From: Saccharothrix obliqua
GTDB taxonomy: Bacteria; Actinomycetota; Actinomycetes; Mycobacteriales; Pseudonocardiaceae
DNA: 64,000 nt
Assembly: GCF_019375475.1 (NCBI RefSeq)
Contig: NZ_JAHXGQ010000007.1
Coordinates: 124,001 to 188,000 of the forward strand
Direction of reading: 5' to 3'
The notes below the pieces were generated by a model. The model was given only the letters and a program-made list of their open reading frames with translations. It did not search any database and was not told where the DNA came from. Below are positions 43,743 to 52,556 of the stretch, piece by piece. The position numbers and the translations under genes were made by a program. Every line of letters begins with the position of its first letter. Positions within the stretch are counted from its first letter, which is position 1.

Positions 43743-44444
43743 TCAGGCTTCGACGGGCCGCGGTCGCATCATCGGCGGGGTGAGGGTGTCCGCCGCACCG
43801 GCGCGGTACAGCGCCGCGGGACGGCCGTTGGCGGTAGGCCGCTTGCCGCCCGTGCGGACGACGAAGCCGGCGGCCTCGGTGACCTTGCGGTGGAAGTTCG
43901 GCTTGTCGAGGCGCACGCCCCAAATCACCTCGTAGACCTCGCGCAGCTCGCCGATGGTGAACTCCTCGCCGCAGAAGGCGGTGGCGATGGTCCGGAACTG
44001 GAGTTCGGCCCGTGCCAGCTCCAGGGCGTCGCGGAGGATGTCGTCGTGGTCGAACGCGAGGCCCGAGCGCTGGAGCAGGTCGACGGGGAGCCAGTGCGCG
44101 GACCGGGCGTCGGAGCCGGCGGTCGGCAGCGGCAGGTTGGGCGCGATCGCCAGGTAAGCGCACGTGACGACGCGCGGCCGGCGGGGGTCGCGGTCGGGGG
44201 CGGAGTAGACGCCGACCTGGCGCAGGTGCAACTTCTCCGCGCTCAGGCCGGTTTCCTCGGCCAGTTCCCGCGCGGCGGTCTCGTCCAGGCTCTCCTCGCC
44301 GCGCAGGAAACCGCCCGGCAGCGCCAACTTCCCCGCGAACGGCTCGTTCCCCCGTTCCACGACAAGGGCGCGGAGCGTGCCTTCCCGGATCGTCAGGACC
44401 ACGAGATCCGCAGTGAGCGTGACGGTCTGCCGGGCGCGGCTCAT
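43743..44444 (-). CDS. NUDIX domain protein with C-terminal winged-helix-type region (NrtR-like), second copy
   Basis: 233 aa, paralogous to the protein at 42486-43214: VVLTIREGTLRALVVERGNE, NUDIX box GGFLRGEESLDETAARELAEETGLS, then FTIGELREVYEVIWGVRL and NFHRKVTEAAGFVVRTGG. The same NrtR-like architecture suggests a ligand-sensing regulator or a bifunctional enzyme/regulator. The ATG at 44444 has no ribosome site, but TATCCT ends about 7 nt before it, again fitting a leaderless mRNA. Earlier in-frame starts give an Arg/Pro-rich non-coding-type tail and were rejected. Confidence 0.82.
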   Translation of the reverse strand: MSRARQTVTLTADLVVLTIREGTLRALVVERGNEPFAGKLALPGGFLRGEESLDETAARELAEETGLSAEKLHLRQVGVYSAPDRDPRRPRVVTCAYLAIAPNLPLPTAGSDARSAHWLPVDLLQRSGLAFDHDDILRDALELARAELQFRTIATAFCGEEFTIGELREVYEVIWGVRLDKPNFHRKVTEAAGFVVRTGGKRPTANGRPAALYRAGAADTLTPPMMRPRPVEA

Positions 44445-44491
44445 ACCCGGCAGGATACTGAGCGGACCGCTTCGACCGGAGGAGTGACCAC

Positions 44492-44986
44492 ATGGCCTGG
44501 AACGACGACCTGGACGCGGCCTGGGAGCGACTGCCCGACACGCCGCCGGAGGAGTTCGTGGCGCTGATCGCGAAACTCGTCGACCGCCCGGAGGTGCCGC
44601 CCGCGATCCGCCACTTCCACATCGCCGGTTCGCACGACTCGACGGGCCGTTCCGACCTGGCAATCCCCCACTACCAACGCGCGCTGGACGAGGGCCTGAG
44701 CGGCTACGAGGGCCGTCGCGCGAAGATCCAACTGGCCAGCTCGCTGCGCAACGTCGGGCGTGCCGACGAGGGTGACCGGATCCTGGCGGGCGAGTCCACC
44801 GCGGTCGGCGACGGGCTGGACGACGCGATTGTCGTGTTCCACGCCCTGGTGCTCACCGACCTCGGCCGGGAGCGCGAGGCCGTGTCACGCCTGGTGCACG
44901 CGCTGGCCGACCACCTCCCCCGCTACACCGCCTCCGCCCACCGGTACGCCGACGCCCTGGTGCCCGTTGCGGAGGAGCCCCGGTGA
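44492..44986 (+). CDS. Small tetratricopeptide-repeat protein
   Basis: 164 aa, acidic and fully helical. It contains TPR-like units: AIPHYQRALDEGLSGYEGRR, AKIQLASSLRNVGRADEGDR and VVFHALVLTDLGREREAVSR. It is of the tetratrico_5-type family widespread in actinomycetes, with unknown partner. GGAGGAG precedes the ATG at good spacing. It is divergent from the NUDIX-wHTH gene with only 47 nt between starts. Confidence 0.85.
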   Translation: MAWNDDLDAAWERLPDTPPEEFVALIAKLVDRPEVPPAIRHFHIAGSHDSTGRSDLAIPHYQRALDEGLSGYEGRRAKIQLASSLRNVGRADEGDRILAGESTAVGDGLDDAIVVFHALVLTDLGREREAVSRLVHALADHLPRYTASAHRYADALVPVAEEPR

Positions 44987-45014
44987 CCTGAGCCCGTCCA
45001 GCGGGCGGCGCCGA

Positions 45015-45440
45015 TCACTCGGCCTCGTTGTCCTGCCGAGGATCGGCGAACCGGCCGTCAAGACGGTTGCTGAGCACTCCGATCTGCGCACGAAGCCCAC
45101 GGATCTCACGGATCACGATGGTCATCAGCTGGATCATCGGGTCCTCGACCGGGAGCGCCGACCGCTCGACCCGCGGCGGCTCCTCGCCGTTGAGCACAGC
45201 CGACAGGTGCCGCGGGTGCCACTCCAACGCGCTCGACAGCGCTTCCAGGGTGCGGGGGTTGCGACGACGCCGGATGCGGGCCTGCTGGACCTCCCGCACG
45301 ATCGCCAACGACACCCCCGACTTCTCCGACAGCTCCCGCTGCTTCATCGAGAGTTCCCGCGTGCGGCCGTTCATCGCACGCGCGACCGCCGACCAATCCG
45401 CACCCACATCCGCCTCCGCGCTCCCGCTCAACGCCGCCAT
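45015..45440 (-). CDS. XRE-type helix-turn-helix regulator
   Basis: 141 aa. Helix-turn-helix at about 30-75: KQRELSEKSGVSLAIVREVQ followed by RRNPRTLEALSSALEWHPRH. The C-terminal end forms a coiled-coil-like segment (IQLMTIVIREIRGLRAQIGV). The ATG at 45440 shares one base with the stop of the upstream small ORF (TGATG). Its target is unknown; three 10-bp direct repeats lie about 90 nt before the upstream ORF. Confidence 0.75.
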   Translation of the reverse strand: MAALSGSAEADVGADWSAVARAMNGRTRELSMKQRELSEKSGVSLAIVREVQQARIRRRRNPRTLEALSSALEWHPRHLSAVLNGEEPPRVERSALPVEDPMIQLMTIVIREIRGLRAQIGVLSNRLDGRFADPRQDNEAE

Positions 45441-45889
45441 CAGCAGCCGCCCGAGGTCGAGCCGGAGGCTATCAGCGGCTGTCCGGGGCAACTCGTGGTG
45501 AACTCCGGTGCCCGCGCCGCAAGCCGGCGGCGGGATGACGGTGGGACGCGCGCTTCGTCCGCGGCCACCATCTCCGGTCGGCACAAGGCCAACGACTCGT
45601 GAAACCGACCGAACACGTGGTCCGGATAGCCCCCACCCATACACGCCGCGCCGGAAAGCACCGGCAAACCCCGCTCCGCACAGGACAAAGCAACCGTCAA
45701 CCCCGCGTTCACCACGCCGCCCCCTCGTCGCCGTCCACCCCCGCGAGACGTGCCGCCGGCGAAAAGCGTCCGACCCGCTGACCGCGGAGAGCGGGCACGC
45801 AGGTGAAACTGAATCAAGTCCTCGAACTCGCCCGCGGGAAACGACGGGGACCCGTCCCGCGGAGTGGCTTCTACCAGTGCTGTGGTCAC
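45440..45889 (-). CDS. Hypothetical protein coupled to the XRE regulator
   Basis: 149 aa, not recognised. GTG start with GGAAGGAAG directly upstream. The first 35 residues look protein-like (PSFPAGEFEDLIQFHLRARS). The middle is Gly/Arg-rich, and the C-terminal half has few features (ALSCAERGLPVLSGAACMGG). The stop overlaps the XRE start, which supports coupling, but a non-coding frame cannot be ruled out. Confidence 0.4.
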   Translation of the reverse strand: MTTALVEATPRDGSPSFPAGEFEDLIQFHLRARSPRSAGRTLFAGGTSRGGGRRRGGGVVNAGLTVALSCAERGLPVLSGAACMGGGYPDHVFGRFHESLALCRPEMVAADEARVPPSSRRRLAARAPEFTTSCPGQPLIASGSTSGGC

Positions 45890-46342
45890 GACTTCCTTCC
45901 GACGCGGAGGACCGGCTGGACCGGCCGGCCGGCGAAGACAGCTTCGGCCGTGACCCGTCCGGTGTAAATGACCAGGCGTGGACCAGTCCGGACCAGAACG
46001 GACCAGAACGGACTGCCGGCACTGACGACGTGGCGGCGACCGATGGCGGCGGTGGGCGAGCGACAGCAGCGCGGGCAGACCCGGAGAGCGCGGCCACCCG
46101 GACGCCGACAACGCCGGGAATCAGCACGGCCAGGGCTTTGCCGGGGCGGTGCCGACTACGCCGATTGACGCACCGGTGGAGGTGCCAGGGAGGCCAATCG
46201 AGGAAGCGCCCACCTGACGGCACCCTCCCCGGCCTGGCGGTGTGAGCGCAGTACGGGTGGGCGCCGGGCGGGGTAATCGGCACGCATTCGGCACGAACAA
46301 CCGCGGACGTCAGGTGACGGCTGTGGACGCCACCGGACAAAA
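45890..46342. other. Non-coding stretch with tandem repeats upstream of the XRE unit
   Basis: About 450 nt with no convincing gene; open frames here are Arg/Pro/Thr-rich in every reading and lack ribosome sites. It contains the three 10-bp direct repeats at 45980-46015 and ends at the tRNA terminator. Confidence 0.45.
45980..46015. repeat. Three tandem 10-bp repeats
   Basis: GGACCAGTCC, GGACCAGAAC, GGACCAGAAC, then a partial GGACTG. The period is one helical turn, as in arrays of regulator sites. It lies 91 nt before the ORF that precedes the XRE gene. Confidence 0.55.
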
Positions 46343-46385
46343 AGATCGGCCCCTGACCGCGCGAGCGCTGGTCAGGGGCCGATCT
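46343..46385 (-). terminator. Rho-independent terminator of tRNA-Leu
   Basis: Perfect 16-bp inverted repeat (arms 46343-46358 and 46370-46385) with an 11-nt loop, followed on the minus strand by TTTTTG. It lies 17 nt downstream of the tRNA 3' end. Confidence 0.9.
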
Positions 46386-46402
46386 GGGCAGTTCCGCCGG
46401 AG

Positions 46403-46476
46403 TGCCCCCGGTGCGACTCGAACGCACACTGGACGGATTTTGAGTCCGCTGCCTCTGCCGATTGGGCTACGGGGGC
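46403..46476 (-). tRNA. tRNA-Leu (anticodon CAA)
   Basis: 74 nt with acceptor pair GCCCCCG/CGGGGGC, a D arm, anticodon stem GCGGA/TCCGT with loop CTCAAAA giving CAA, and T arm GTGCG-TTCGAGT-CGCAC. The variable region is short, which is unusual for Leu but typical of the actinobacterial CAA tRNA. CCA is not encoded. It decodes UUG, a rare leucine codon in such GC-rich genomes. Confidence 0.93.
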
Positions 46477-46557
46477 CGGTTGGATGAGCACTCTACTGGA
46501 TCAGGCGGACGGGTCGCCGCGCACCCCTCGGCGACGGCCGGGGGCGGCGCGGACGGG

Positions 46558-46839
46558 TCAGGAGCGGACCAGGCGGGTGATTGCCGCGGACGCCTCCGCG
46601 ATCTTCTCCTCGGCCACCTCGCCGCCCTCGGCCACCGCCTGGGCCACGCAGTGCTTCAGGTGCTCGTCCAGCAGTCCCAGCGACACGGCCTGGAGGGCCT
46701 TCGTGGCGGCTGAGATCTGGGTCAGCACGTCGATGCAGTAGTCGTCGTTCTCGACCATGCGTTGCAGGCCCCGGACCTGTCCCTCGATGCGGCGCAGGCG
46801 CTTGAGGTACGCGTCCTTGTCCGCTGTGTAACCGTGCAT
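46558..46839 (-). CDS. CsoR/RcnR-family metal-sensing repressor
   Basis: 93-aa all-helical repressor: YLKRLRRIEGQVRGLQRMVE, then the Cys-His-Cys metal site in DDYCIDVLTQ and DEHLKHCVAQA. The C-H-C triad fits Cu(I) sensors, though close relatives sense other metals or sulfur species. No copper gene is adjacent in the window. The promoter region (46856-46900) has a TACCC-N5-GGGTA palindrome and a TATCCT -10-like hexamer. Confidence 0.9.
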   Translation of the reverse strand: MHGYTADKDAYLKRLRRIEGQVRGLQRMVENDDYCIDVLTQISAATKALQAVSLGLLDEHLKHCVAQAVAEGGEVAEEKIAEASAAITRLVRS

Positions 46840-46855
46840 CGCTCCCGGCCTTCCC

Positions 46856-46870
46856 TACCCTGGACGGGTA
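46856..46870. promoter_or_regulatory. Putative CsoR-type operator
   Basis: TACCC-TGGAC-GGGTA palindrome 17 nt before the repressor's start codon. It is short of the full GTAGCCCACCCC-like box known for CsoR, but G/C tracts flanked by TA are typical. Confidence 0.45.
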
Positions 46871-47114
46871 TCCCGGCCTCCAGGATAGGCCACCCTACCG
46901 GGTGTGACGGGCACCACGTGTGAGGCCGAAGCCCTCCCTCACATTTCGGGGGTGCGGTTTAGGCCGGTAAATGACCCGTCCGGGGGCATCAGTCACATTT
47001 TCCGGCCGAAAGGTTAGGCGATATTCCTTCCGTGCACTATGGTGTCGACCGAAGCGTGTGGCGCAGATACAAGTCGACGGCAACACGCGCTATGCGAGCA
47101 CACACGGAGGAACA

Positions 47115-47456
47115 GTGGCACAGCAGACCGTCGTCCAACTCATCGACGACCTCGACGGCAGCGAAGCCGCCGAGACCGTGACCTTCGCGCTGGACGGTGT
47201 GGAGTACTCGATCGACCTCTCCAAGGACAATGCGGACAAGCTCCGCGAGTCCCTGGCCGACTTCGTGGCCAAGGCGCGCCGCGCGGGTGGGCGCAAGCAG
47301 CGGAAGGGCACCGGCAAGAGCACGGTAAAGGCTGGTGACAAGGCCCAGGCGCAAGCCATTCGAGACTGGGCGCGGGCCCAGGGCCACCAGATCTCCGACC
47401 GCGGCCGCATTCCCCAGGGCCTGGTCGTGCAGTTCCAGGAAGCCCACGCCTCCTGA
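47115..47456 (+). CDS. lsr2: Nucleoid-associated protein Lsr2
   Basis: 113-aa H-NS-like xenogeneic silencer of actinomycetes. The N-terminal dimerisation part is TVVQLIDDLDGSEAAETVTF followed by FALDGVEYSIDLS. A basic linker follows. The C-terminal DNA-binding domain has IRDWARAQGHQISDRGRIP, whose RGR-type hook enters the minor groove of AT-rich DNA. GGAGG precedes the GTG by 5 nt. It is probably a global silencer that could act on the AT-richer islands in this window. Confidence 0.96.
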   Translation: MAQQTVVQLIDDLDGSEAAETVTFALDGVEYSIDLSKDNADKLRESLADFVAKARRAGGRKQRKGTGKSTVKAGDKAQAQAIRDWARAQGHQISDRGRIPQGLVVQFQEAHAS

Positions 47457-47466
47457 GCCGCGGAGG

Positions 47467-49539
47467 TTATCCCCTGCGGTCGGCGGACCCGTCGGCCGCG
47501 GGGGGAAACTCCGGGGAACCGCAGGTCGGGCGACCTGGAAACCCGCTGCCCAGCAGCCGGAGCAGGGCCGTCGCCTTGACCGCCGTCTCCTCGAATTCGG
47601 CGGCCGGGTCGGACAGCGCGATGACCGCGCCGCCCACGCCGAAACTCACCTTGTCCCGGTCCACCACCAGCGTCCTGATGACGATGCTGAAGTCCACCGG
47701 CCCGGACAGCGAGAAGTAACCCAGCGCACCCGAGTAGACACCCCGCGGCCCGGCTTCCAGGCCGTCGATGATCTGCATTGTCCGGATCTTGGGCGCCCCC
47801 GTCATCGACCCGCCGGGGAACGCCGCCCTAACCGCCGCCACGGCCGAACCACCCGGCCGAAGTCTCGCCCGAACCGTGCTCACCAGCTGGTGCACGGTGG
47901 CGTAGCTCTCCACCGCGAAGATCCTGGGCACCTCGACGCTGCCCACTTCCGCGCAATGCCCCAGATCATTGCGCACCAAGTCGACGATCATCAGGTTCTC
48001 GGCCCGGTCCTTCGGGCTGGCCGCCAGGTCCACGCGCAAAGCCTCGTCGGCCGCCGGCGTCGCGCCACGCGGCCGGGTGCCCTTGATTGGCTCCGATTCG
48101 ACCACCCCCCTCCGGTCTATCCGGATGAACCGCTCGGGTGAAGTGCTGAGGACCGCCAGTGCGCCGAAACGGAGCAGCGCGGCGAACGGCGCGGGGCTTT
48201 CCGCGCGCAGGAACCGGTACGCCTCCCACGGGTCCAGGACGCCCCGCCACGTCGCCGTGTTCGACAGGCACACCTCGTAGCTCTCGCCCGCCGCCACCGC
48301 TTCCAGGCACGCGTCCACGAGTTTCAGGTAGTGGTCGCGGTCGTGCCGCAGCCGGACCGGGGCACCCGCCGGGCGGGTCGCCGGCCGGGGTGGGTCGGTC
48401 GCGGGCAGCTCGCCCAGCACCGCCTCGGTGCGGTCCAGCCACTCGTCACCCGGAGTGAGCGTCAACAGGTACGCGCACCGCTCCGAGTGGTCGAAGACGA
48501 TCGCCCGGTCGGCGAACACGAACGCCGCGTCGGGCTGCTCCGAGCGGTGCGCGGCCACGCCGCCGCACTCGGCCTTCAGCTCGTAGCCGAGGTAGCCGAC
48601 CCAGCCCAGGTGGAACTCGAACGGCACGTCCGGCGCCTCGACGTGGTTCGCGGCCAGGTCGGCGGCCAGCCAGTCGAAGAACGGGCCGGGGAACTCGCGG
48701 TCGCCCACGGTGATCCGGCCGGTCCACACGTCGTAGGTCGCGACCCGCGCCAACGGCCCGCTCGCGTCACCCATCACGGAGAACCGGCCGCGGTCGCCGG
48801 GGAGGCTGCTGTCCAGCCAGAAGGCGTCCTCGGCGGTGCTGTAGAGGGCCGCGAAGACCCGTTCCGGCGACGGGTGGGCGTCGACCCGCCGAACGCTCAC
48901 GACGTGGGCCACCGGCGCCTCGGTCGGGGACAGCGGCGGAACCGGGGGCGGCGACGAGGCCGGTCCCGCCGCGCTCAGGTCGCGGAAGTTCGCCAGCAGT
49001 TCACGGCCGTGGGAGGTGCAGATCGACTCCGGGTGGAACTGCACGCCCCACGCCGGGCGGGTCCGGTGGCGCACGCCCATCAGCAGGCCGTCGGACGCCG
49101 ACCACGCGATCGGCTCCAGGTCCGGCGGCAGGTCGGTGACGGCCAGCGAGTGGTACCGCACCACGGGCAACGGCGACGGCAGGCCCGCGAACAGGTCGGT
49201 CCCGGTGTGCCGGACCTCGTCCACCACGCCGTGCCGCGGCGTCACGAGGTCGACGGTCGCGCCGTGCGCGAGGCACAGCCCCTGGTGCCCCAGGCACACG
49301 CCGAGCAACGGCAGGTCACCGTGGTCCACGACGGCGCGGCACAGGCCGAAGTCGGCGGGGACGTGCGGTCGGCCGGGGCCGGGCGACAACACCACGTTGT
49401 CGAACCGCCGCAGGTCGGACAGGCGGAAGTCCGGGTCGTCGTTCGGCACGACGACCGGTTCCCGCCCGTTCACCTCGGCCAGGTACTGGAACAGGTTGTA
49501 CGTGAACGAGTCGTGGTTGTCGATGAGCAGCGTCCGCAT
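47467..49539 (-). CDS. pabB: Aminodeoxychorismate synthase, fused PabA-PabB
   Basis: 690 aa. Residues 1-190 are a class I glutamine amidotransferase: LLIDNHDSFTYNLFQYL, catalytic Cys in LGVCLGHQG, His/Glu in GVQFHPES. Residues 220-680 are the chorismate-binding PabB part. PIKGTRPRG near 483 has the Lys that marks aminodeoxychorismate synthase rather than anthranilate synthase (PIAGT). Fused PabAB serves folate and, in actinomycetes, often secondary metabolism (p-aminobenzoate starters). No pabC-type lyase is adjacent. The ATG at 49539 begins the conserved amidotransferase strand; upstream codons are discarded. Confidence 0.93.
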   Translation of the reverse strand: MRTLLIDNHDSFTYNLFQYLAEVNGREPVVVPNDDPDFRLSDLRRFDNVVLSPGPGRPHVPADFGLCRAVVDHGDLPLLGVCLGHQGLCLAHGATVDLVTPRHGVVDEVRHTGTDLFAGLPSPLPVVRYHSLAVTDLPPDLEPIAWSASDGLLMGVRHRTRPAWGVQFHPESICTSHGRELLANFRDLSAAGPASSPPPVPPLSPTEAPVAHVVSVRRVDAHPSPERVFAALYSTAEDAFWLDSSLPGDRGRFSVMGDASGPLARVATYDVWTGRITVGDREFPGPFFDWLAADLAANHVEAPDVPFEFHLGWVGYLGYELKAECGGVAAHRSEQPDAAFVFADRAIVFDHSERCAYLLTLTPGDEWLDRTEAVLGELPATDPPRPATRPAGAPVRLRHDRDHYLKLVDACLEAVAAGESYEVCLSNTATWRGVLDPWEAYRFLRAESPAPFAALLRFGALAVLSTSPERFIRIDRRGVVESEPIKGTRPRGATPAADEALRVDLAASPKDRAENLMIVDLVRNDLGHCAEVGSVEVPRIFAVESYATVHQLVSTVRARLRPGGSAVAAVRAAFPGGSMTGAPKIRTMQIIDGLEAGPRGVYSGALGYFSLSGPVDFSIVIRTLVVDRDKVSFGVGGAVIALSDPAAEFEETAVKATALLRLLGSGFPGRPTCGSPEFPPAADGSADRRG

Positions 49540-49660
49540 GGCAACACGGGACGGTACCCGGCGGACCACCCGATAGGAGTACCCGCGAGGGCACCGCTCC
49601 TCCCGGGTTTCCCGGCTTTCGTGGAAACTTGGCGGCACCACCACTGGGGGAGGCCGGCTC

Positions 49661-50833
49661 TTGTTCGTCGTGCTGTTCGCTGTCGTCATGGGCGCGGCCC
49701 ACTACTACGTGTGGCGGCGCACCGTGCGCGACACCACCGGGCCCGGCCGCGCGCGCCGGGTCGGCACGTGGGTCGTCGTCGGGCTGTATGCGCTGCTGAT
49801 GGCCGGTTTGGCGACCAACTGGCCGGTCTTCGCCTGGCCGGGCTACGTGTGGCTGGCGTGCGCGTTCTACCTGGCGTTGCTGTTCGGCGCGCTGGAGATC
49901 CCGCGCGTGCTGCTCAACCGCACCGCCCGACGCACGACGCCCGTGCCCGCCGGTCCGGTCGCGGAAGAGGTGAGCACGACCGGAGAAGCCCCGTCACGGC
50001 GGTTGTTCATCGCCCGCACGCTGGCCGTCGCGAGCGGTGCGGCGACCGCGGGCGTCGTCGGCTACGGGATGACGCAGGCGCTCGGCGACCCGGTGGTCAA
50101 GCGGGTGCCGGTGCTGCTGGACAAGCTGGACCCGCGGTTGTCGGGCTACCGCGTCGCCGTGGTCAGCGACATCCACCTGGGTCCGCTGCTCGGCCGGGCG
50201 CACACCGAGCGGATCGTGCGGATGATCAACGAGCAGCAGGTGGACCTGGTGGCGATCGTGGGCGACCTGGTGGACGGCACGGTGGCGGAGCTGGGTGAGG
50301 CGGCGGCGCCGTTGCGCGACCTCGTCAGCACGCACGGTTCGTTCTTCGTCACCGGCAACCACGAATACTTCGCGGGCGCCGAGCCCTGGTTGGCCGAGCT
50401 GGACCGCCTCGGCGTGCACCCGCTGCGCAACGAGCGGGTGCGGGTGGAGCGGGCGGGCGCCGGGTTCGACCTCGCGGGTGTCAACGACGTCAACGGCCGC
50501 GCCTTCGACGACGGACCGGACTTCGCGCGGGCGCTGGCCGGGCGCGACGCGCGCGACCCGGTGGTGCTGCTCGCGCACCAGCCGGTGCAGGCGCGCGAGG
50601 CCGCGAAGCACGGTGTCGACCTCCAGCTGTCCGGGCACACGCACGGCGGGCAGATGTTCCCGTTCCACCTGGCGGTCGACCTGCAACAACCCGTGCGCGG
50701 CGGGTTGGCGAACGTCGACGGCACCCAGGTCTACACCAGCAACGGCGCGGGTTTCTGGGGACCGCCGGTGCGGGTGGGCGCACCGCCGGACATCACGGTG
50801 GTGGAGCTGCATCACAACTTCGCCCGCCGATAG
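49661..50833 (+). CDS. Membrane-anchored metallophosphoesterase
   Basis: 390 aa. It has several N-terminal membrane helices (LFVVLFAVVMGAAHYYVW, WVVVGLYALLMAGLATNWPV, YVWLACAFYLALLFGALEIP) and a further helix near 125. The calcineurin-type phosphoesterase domain follows: VVSDIHLGP, VGDLVDG, TGNHEYF, LLAHQP and SGHTHGGQ, covering all dimetal ligands. Relatives such as YkuE or YaeI act on envelope lipids, but the substrate is not known. TTG at 49661 with GGGGGAGG upstream; a GTG at 49670 is possible. Confidence 0.9.
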   Translation: MFVVLFAVVMGAAHYYVWRRTVRDTTGPGRARRVGTWVVVGLYALLMAGLATNWPVFAWPGYVWLACAFYLALLFGALEIPRVLLNRTARRTTPVPAGPVAEEVSTTGEAPSRRLFIARTLAVASGAATAGVVGYGMTQALGDPVVKRVPVLLDKLDPRLSGYRVAVVSDIHLGPLLGRAHTERIVRMINEQQVDLVAIVGDLVDGTVAELGEAAAPLRDLVSTHGSFFVTGNHEYFAGAEPWLAELDRLGVHPLRNERVRVERAGAGFDLAGVNDVNGRAFDDGPDFARALAGRDARDPVVLLAHQPVQAREAAKHGVDLQLSGHTHGGQMFPFHLAVDLQQPVRGGLANVDGTQVYTSNGAGFWGPPVRVGAPPDITVVELHHNFARR

Positions 50834-50907
50834 GGCTTTCTTCACCAAGACCACCTAGAGTGGACGGCCGTGCCAGCGAACGGTTGCGGAGGGGGACCCC
50901 TAGCGAG

Positions 50908-52095
50908 ATGAAGACGAGCTTTGCCGGCCAACGGCTACACCACGAGGCAACAGCTCGTATTCGTCGTTTCCTGGACCAGGAGCAACCCGGCACGCCCTGC
51001 CTGGTCATCGACCTGCCCACGGTGCGCGACCGGTTCACCGCGATCCGCGACGCCCTGCCCGGGGTCGGGGTTTTCTACGCCGTGAAGGCGAATCCCGCGC
51101 CCGAGGTGGTGGCGCTGCTCGCCGCCGAGGGGGCGAGCTTCGACGTCGCCAGCCCGAACGAGATCGACCTGTGCCTGGCACAGGGCGCCGCACCGGCGAC
51201 GATCTCGTACAGCAACCCCATCAAGAAGGCACGCGACATCGCCCACGCGTACCAGCGCGGCGTCCGGTTGTACGTGTCGGACAGCGAGCAGGACGTGCGC
51301 GCGCTCGCCGAGCACGCGCCCGGCTCGTCGGTGCTGGTGCGCATCCTGGTGGAGGCCAACAGCTCCACCTACCCGTTCGGCAAGAAGTTCGGCTGCGCGC
51401 CGGAGATGGCGGTGGACCTGCTGCGCCTGGCGGGTGAACTGGGCCTGGTGCCGCTGGGCGTGGCGTTCCACGCCGGTTCGCAGCAGCTCGACCCGAACGG
51501 CTGGGACGCCGCGATCGCCGACGCCGCCGAGGTGACCGCGAAGCTGCGTGCCGAGGGCATCGCGCTGTCAACGGTCAACCTGGGCGGCGGACTGCCCGCC
51601 GGCTACCTGGACCCGCTGCCGCCACTGGCCGACTACGCCGCCGCGATCACCGCCTCGATCGCCCGCCACTTCGGCGATTTCACGCCCCGGGTGATGGTGG
51701 AGCCGGGCCGCGCGGTCGTCGCCGAGTCCGGCGTGCTGCGCTCCGAGGTCGTGCTGGTGTCGCGGAAGTCCTATTCGGACGAACGCCGCTGGGTGTTCCT
51801 CGACATCGGCCGCTACGGCGGCCTCGCCGAGACCGAGGGCGAGGCCATCGCGTACCCGCTGCGCACCAGCCGCGGTGGCGCACCGCTGGACGGCGGGCCC
51901 GCCGGCCCCGTGGTGCTCGCCGGGCCGACCTGCGACGCGGACGACGTGCTGTACCAGAACACCTGCTACGACCTGCCCCTGGAACTGCGCGCGGGCGATC
52001 ACGTCGACCTGCTGTGCGCCGGTGCGTACACCGCCAGCTACTCCTCGATCGCCTTCAACGGCTTCGAACCGCTGGCCACCTACTGCGTGCGCTGA
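50908..52095 (+). CDS. PLP-dependent ornithine/diaminopimelate-type decarboxylase (fold III)
   Basis: 395 aa. The PLP Lys is in GVFYAVKANPAPEV; other motifs are FDVASPNEIDL, FHAGSQQ, NLGGGLPAGY, MVEPGRAVVAESG and AGPTCDADDVLY. The C-terminal Cys-Asp segment and following SDx region resemble eukaryote-like ornithine decarboxylases, which make putrescine. The next two genes make decarboxylated SAM and transfer aminopropyl groups, so ornithine (or lysine) decarboxylation is the likely job. An upstream GTG at 50860 is in frame. Confidence 0.88.
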   Translation: MKTSFAGQRLHHEATARIRRFLDQEQPGTPCLVIDLPTVRDRFTAIRDALPGVGVFYAVKANPAPEVVALLAAEGASFDVASPNEIDLCLAQGAAPATISYSNPIKKARDIAHAYQRGVRLYVSDSEQDVRALAEHAPGSSVLVRILVEANSSTYPFGKKFGCAPEMAVDLLRLAGELGLVPLGVAFHAGSQQLDPNGWDAAIADAAEVTAKLRAEGIALSTVNLGGGLPAGYLDPLPPLADYAAAITASIARHFGDFTPRVMVEPGRAVVAESGVLRSEVVLVSRKSYSDERRWVFLDIGRYGGLAETEGEAIAYPLRTSRGGAPLDGGPAGPVVLAGPTCDADDVLYQNTCYDLPLELRAGDHVDLLCAGAYTASYSSIAFNGFEPLATYCVR

Positions 52096-52145
52096 GCACG
52101 CCCCGGTAAGACGTTCGTCCCCACTCAAGGTGTTTGGAGTGATTG

Positions 52146-52556
52146 ATGTCCGAAGTCCCGTGCGAAACCGAGCCGGTCGGCTTGTTCGCAGGACAGCACG
52201 TGCTCGCCGAACTGGAAGGCGTGAGCCCGGAACTGCTGAACGACGAGCGGTTCCTGCGGCACGCGCTCGGCGAAGCGCTCACCCAGGCCGACGCCACGGT
52301 GTTGGAGGTGGTCTCCAAGCAGTTCGAGCCGCAGGGGGTCACCGTGCTGGCCCTGCTGTCGGAGTCCCACGCGTCGATCCACACCTATCCCGAGGTCGGG
52401 AAGGTCTTCGTGGACGTGTTCACCTGCGGCACGCGCGCCAAGCCGGCGCTCGCGGTGCAGTTGCTGGCCGACGCGCTGGGAGCCGAGTCCGCACGGACGG
52501 ACATGATCAGCCGGGGCAGCAAGGTCCCCGCGCTCATGGGTGAGGAGAAAGCGTGA
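52146..52556 (+). CDS. speD: S-adenosylmethionine decarboxylase proenzyme
   Basis: 136 aa, SpeH-type. The self-processing site is ESHASIHTYPE: the chain breaks before Ser74, which becomes the pyruvoyl group, with His79 as helper and a Cys in FTCGTRAKP. It supplies decarboxylated SAM for aminopropyl transfer. It lies in an operon with a decarboxylase (upstream) and spermidine synthase (downstream, GTGA overlap). Confidence 0.93.
   Translation: MSEVPCETEPVGLFAGQHVLAELEGVSPELLNDERFLRHALGEALTQADATVLEVVSKQFEPQGVTVLALLSESHASIHTYPEVGKVFVDVFTCGTRAKPALAVQLLADALGAESARTDMISRGSKVPALMGEEKA

Noticed and set aside
45508-46245. 245-codon plus-strand frame before the tRNA
   Set aside because: Pro/Arg/Thr-rich low-complexity translation, no ribosome site, runs over the repeat array and antisense to the XRE unit.
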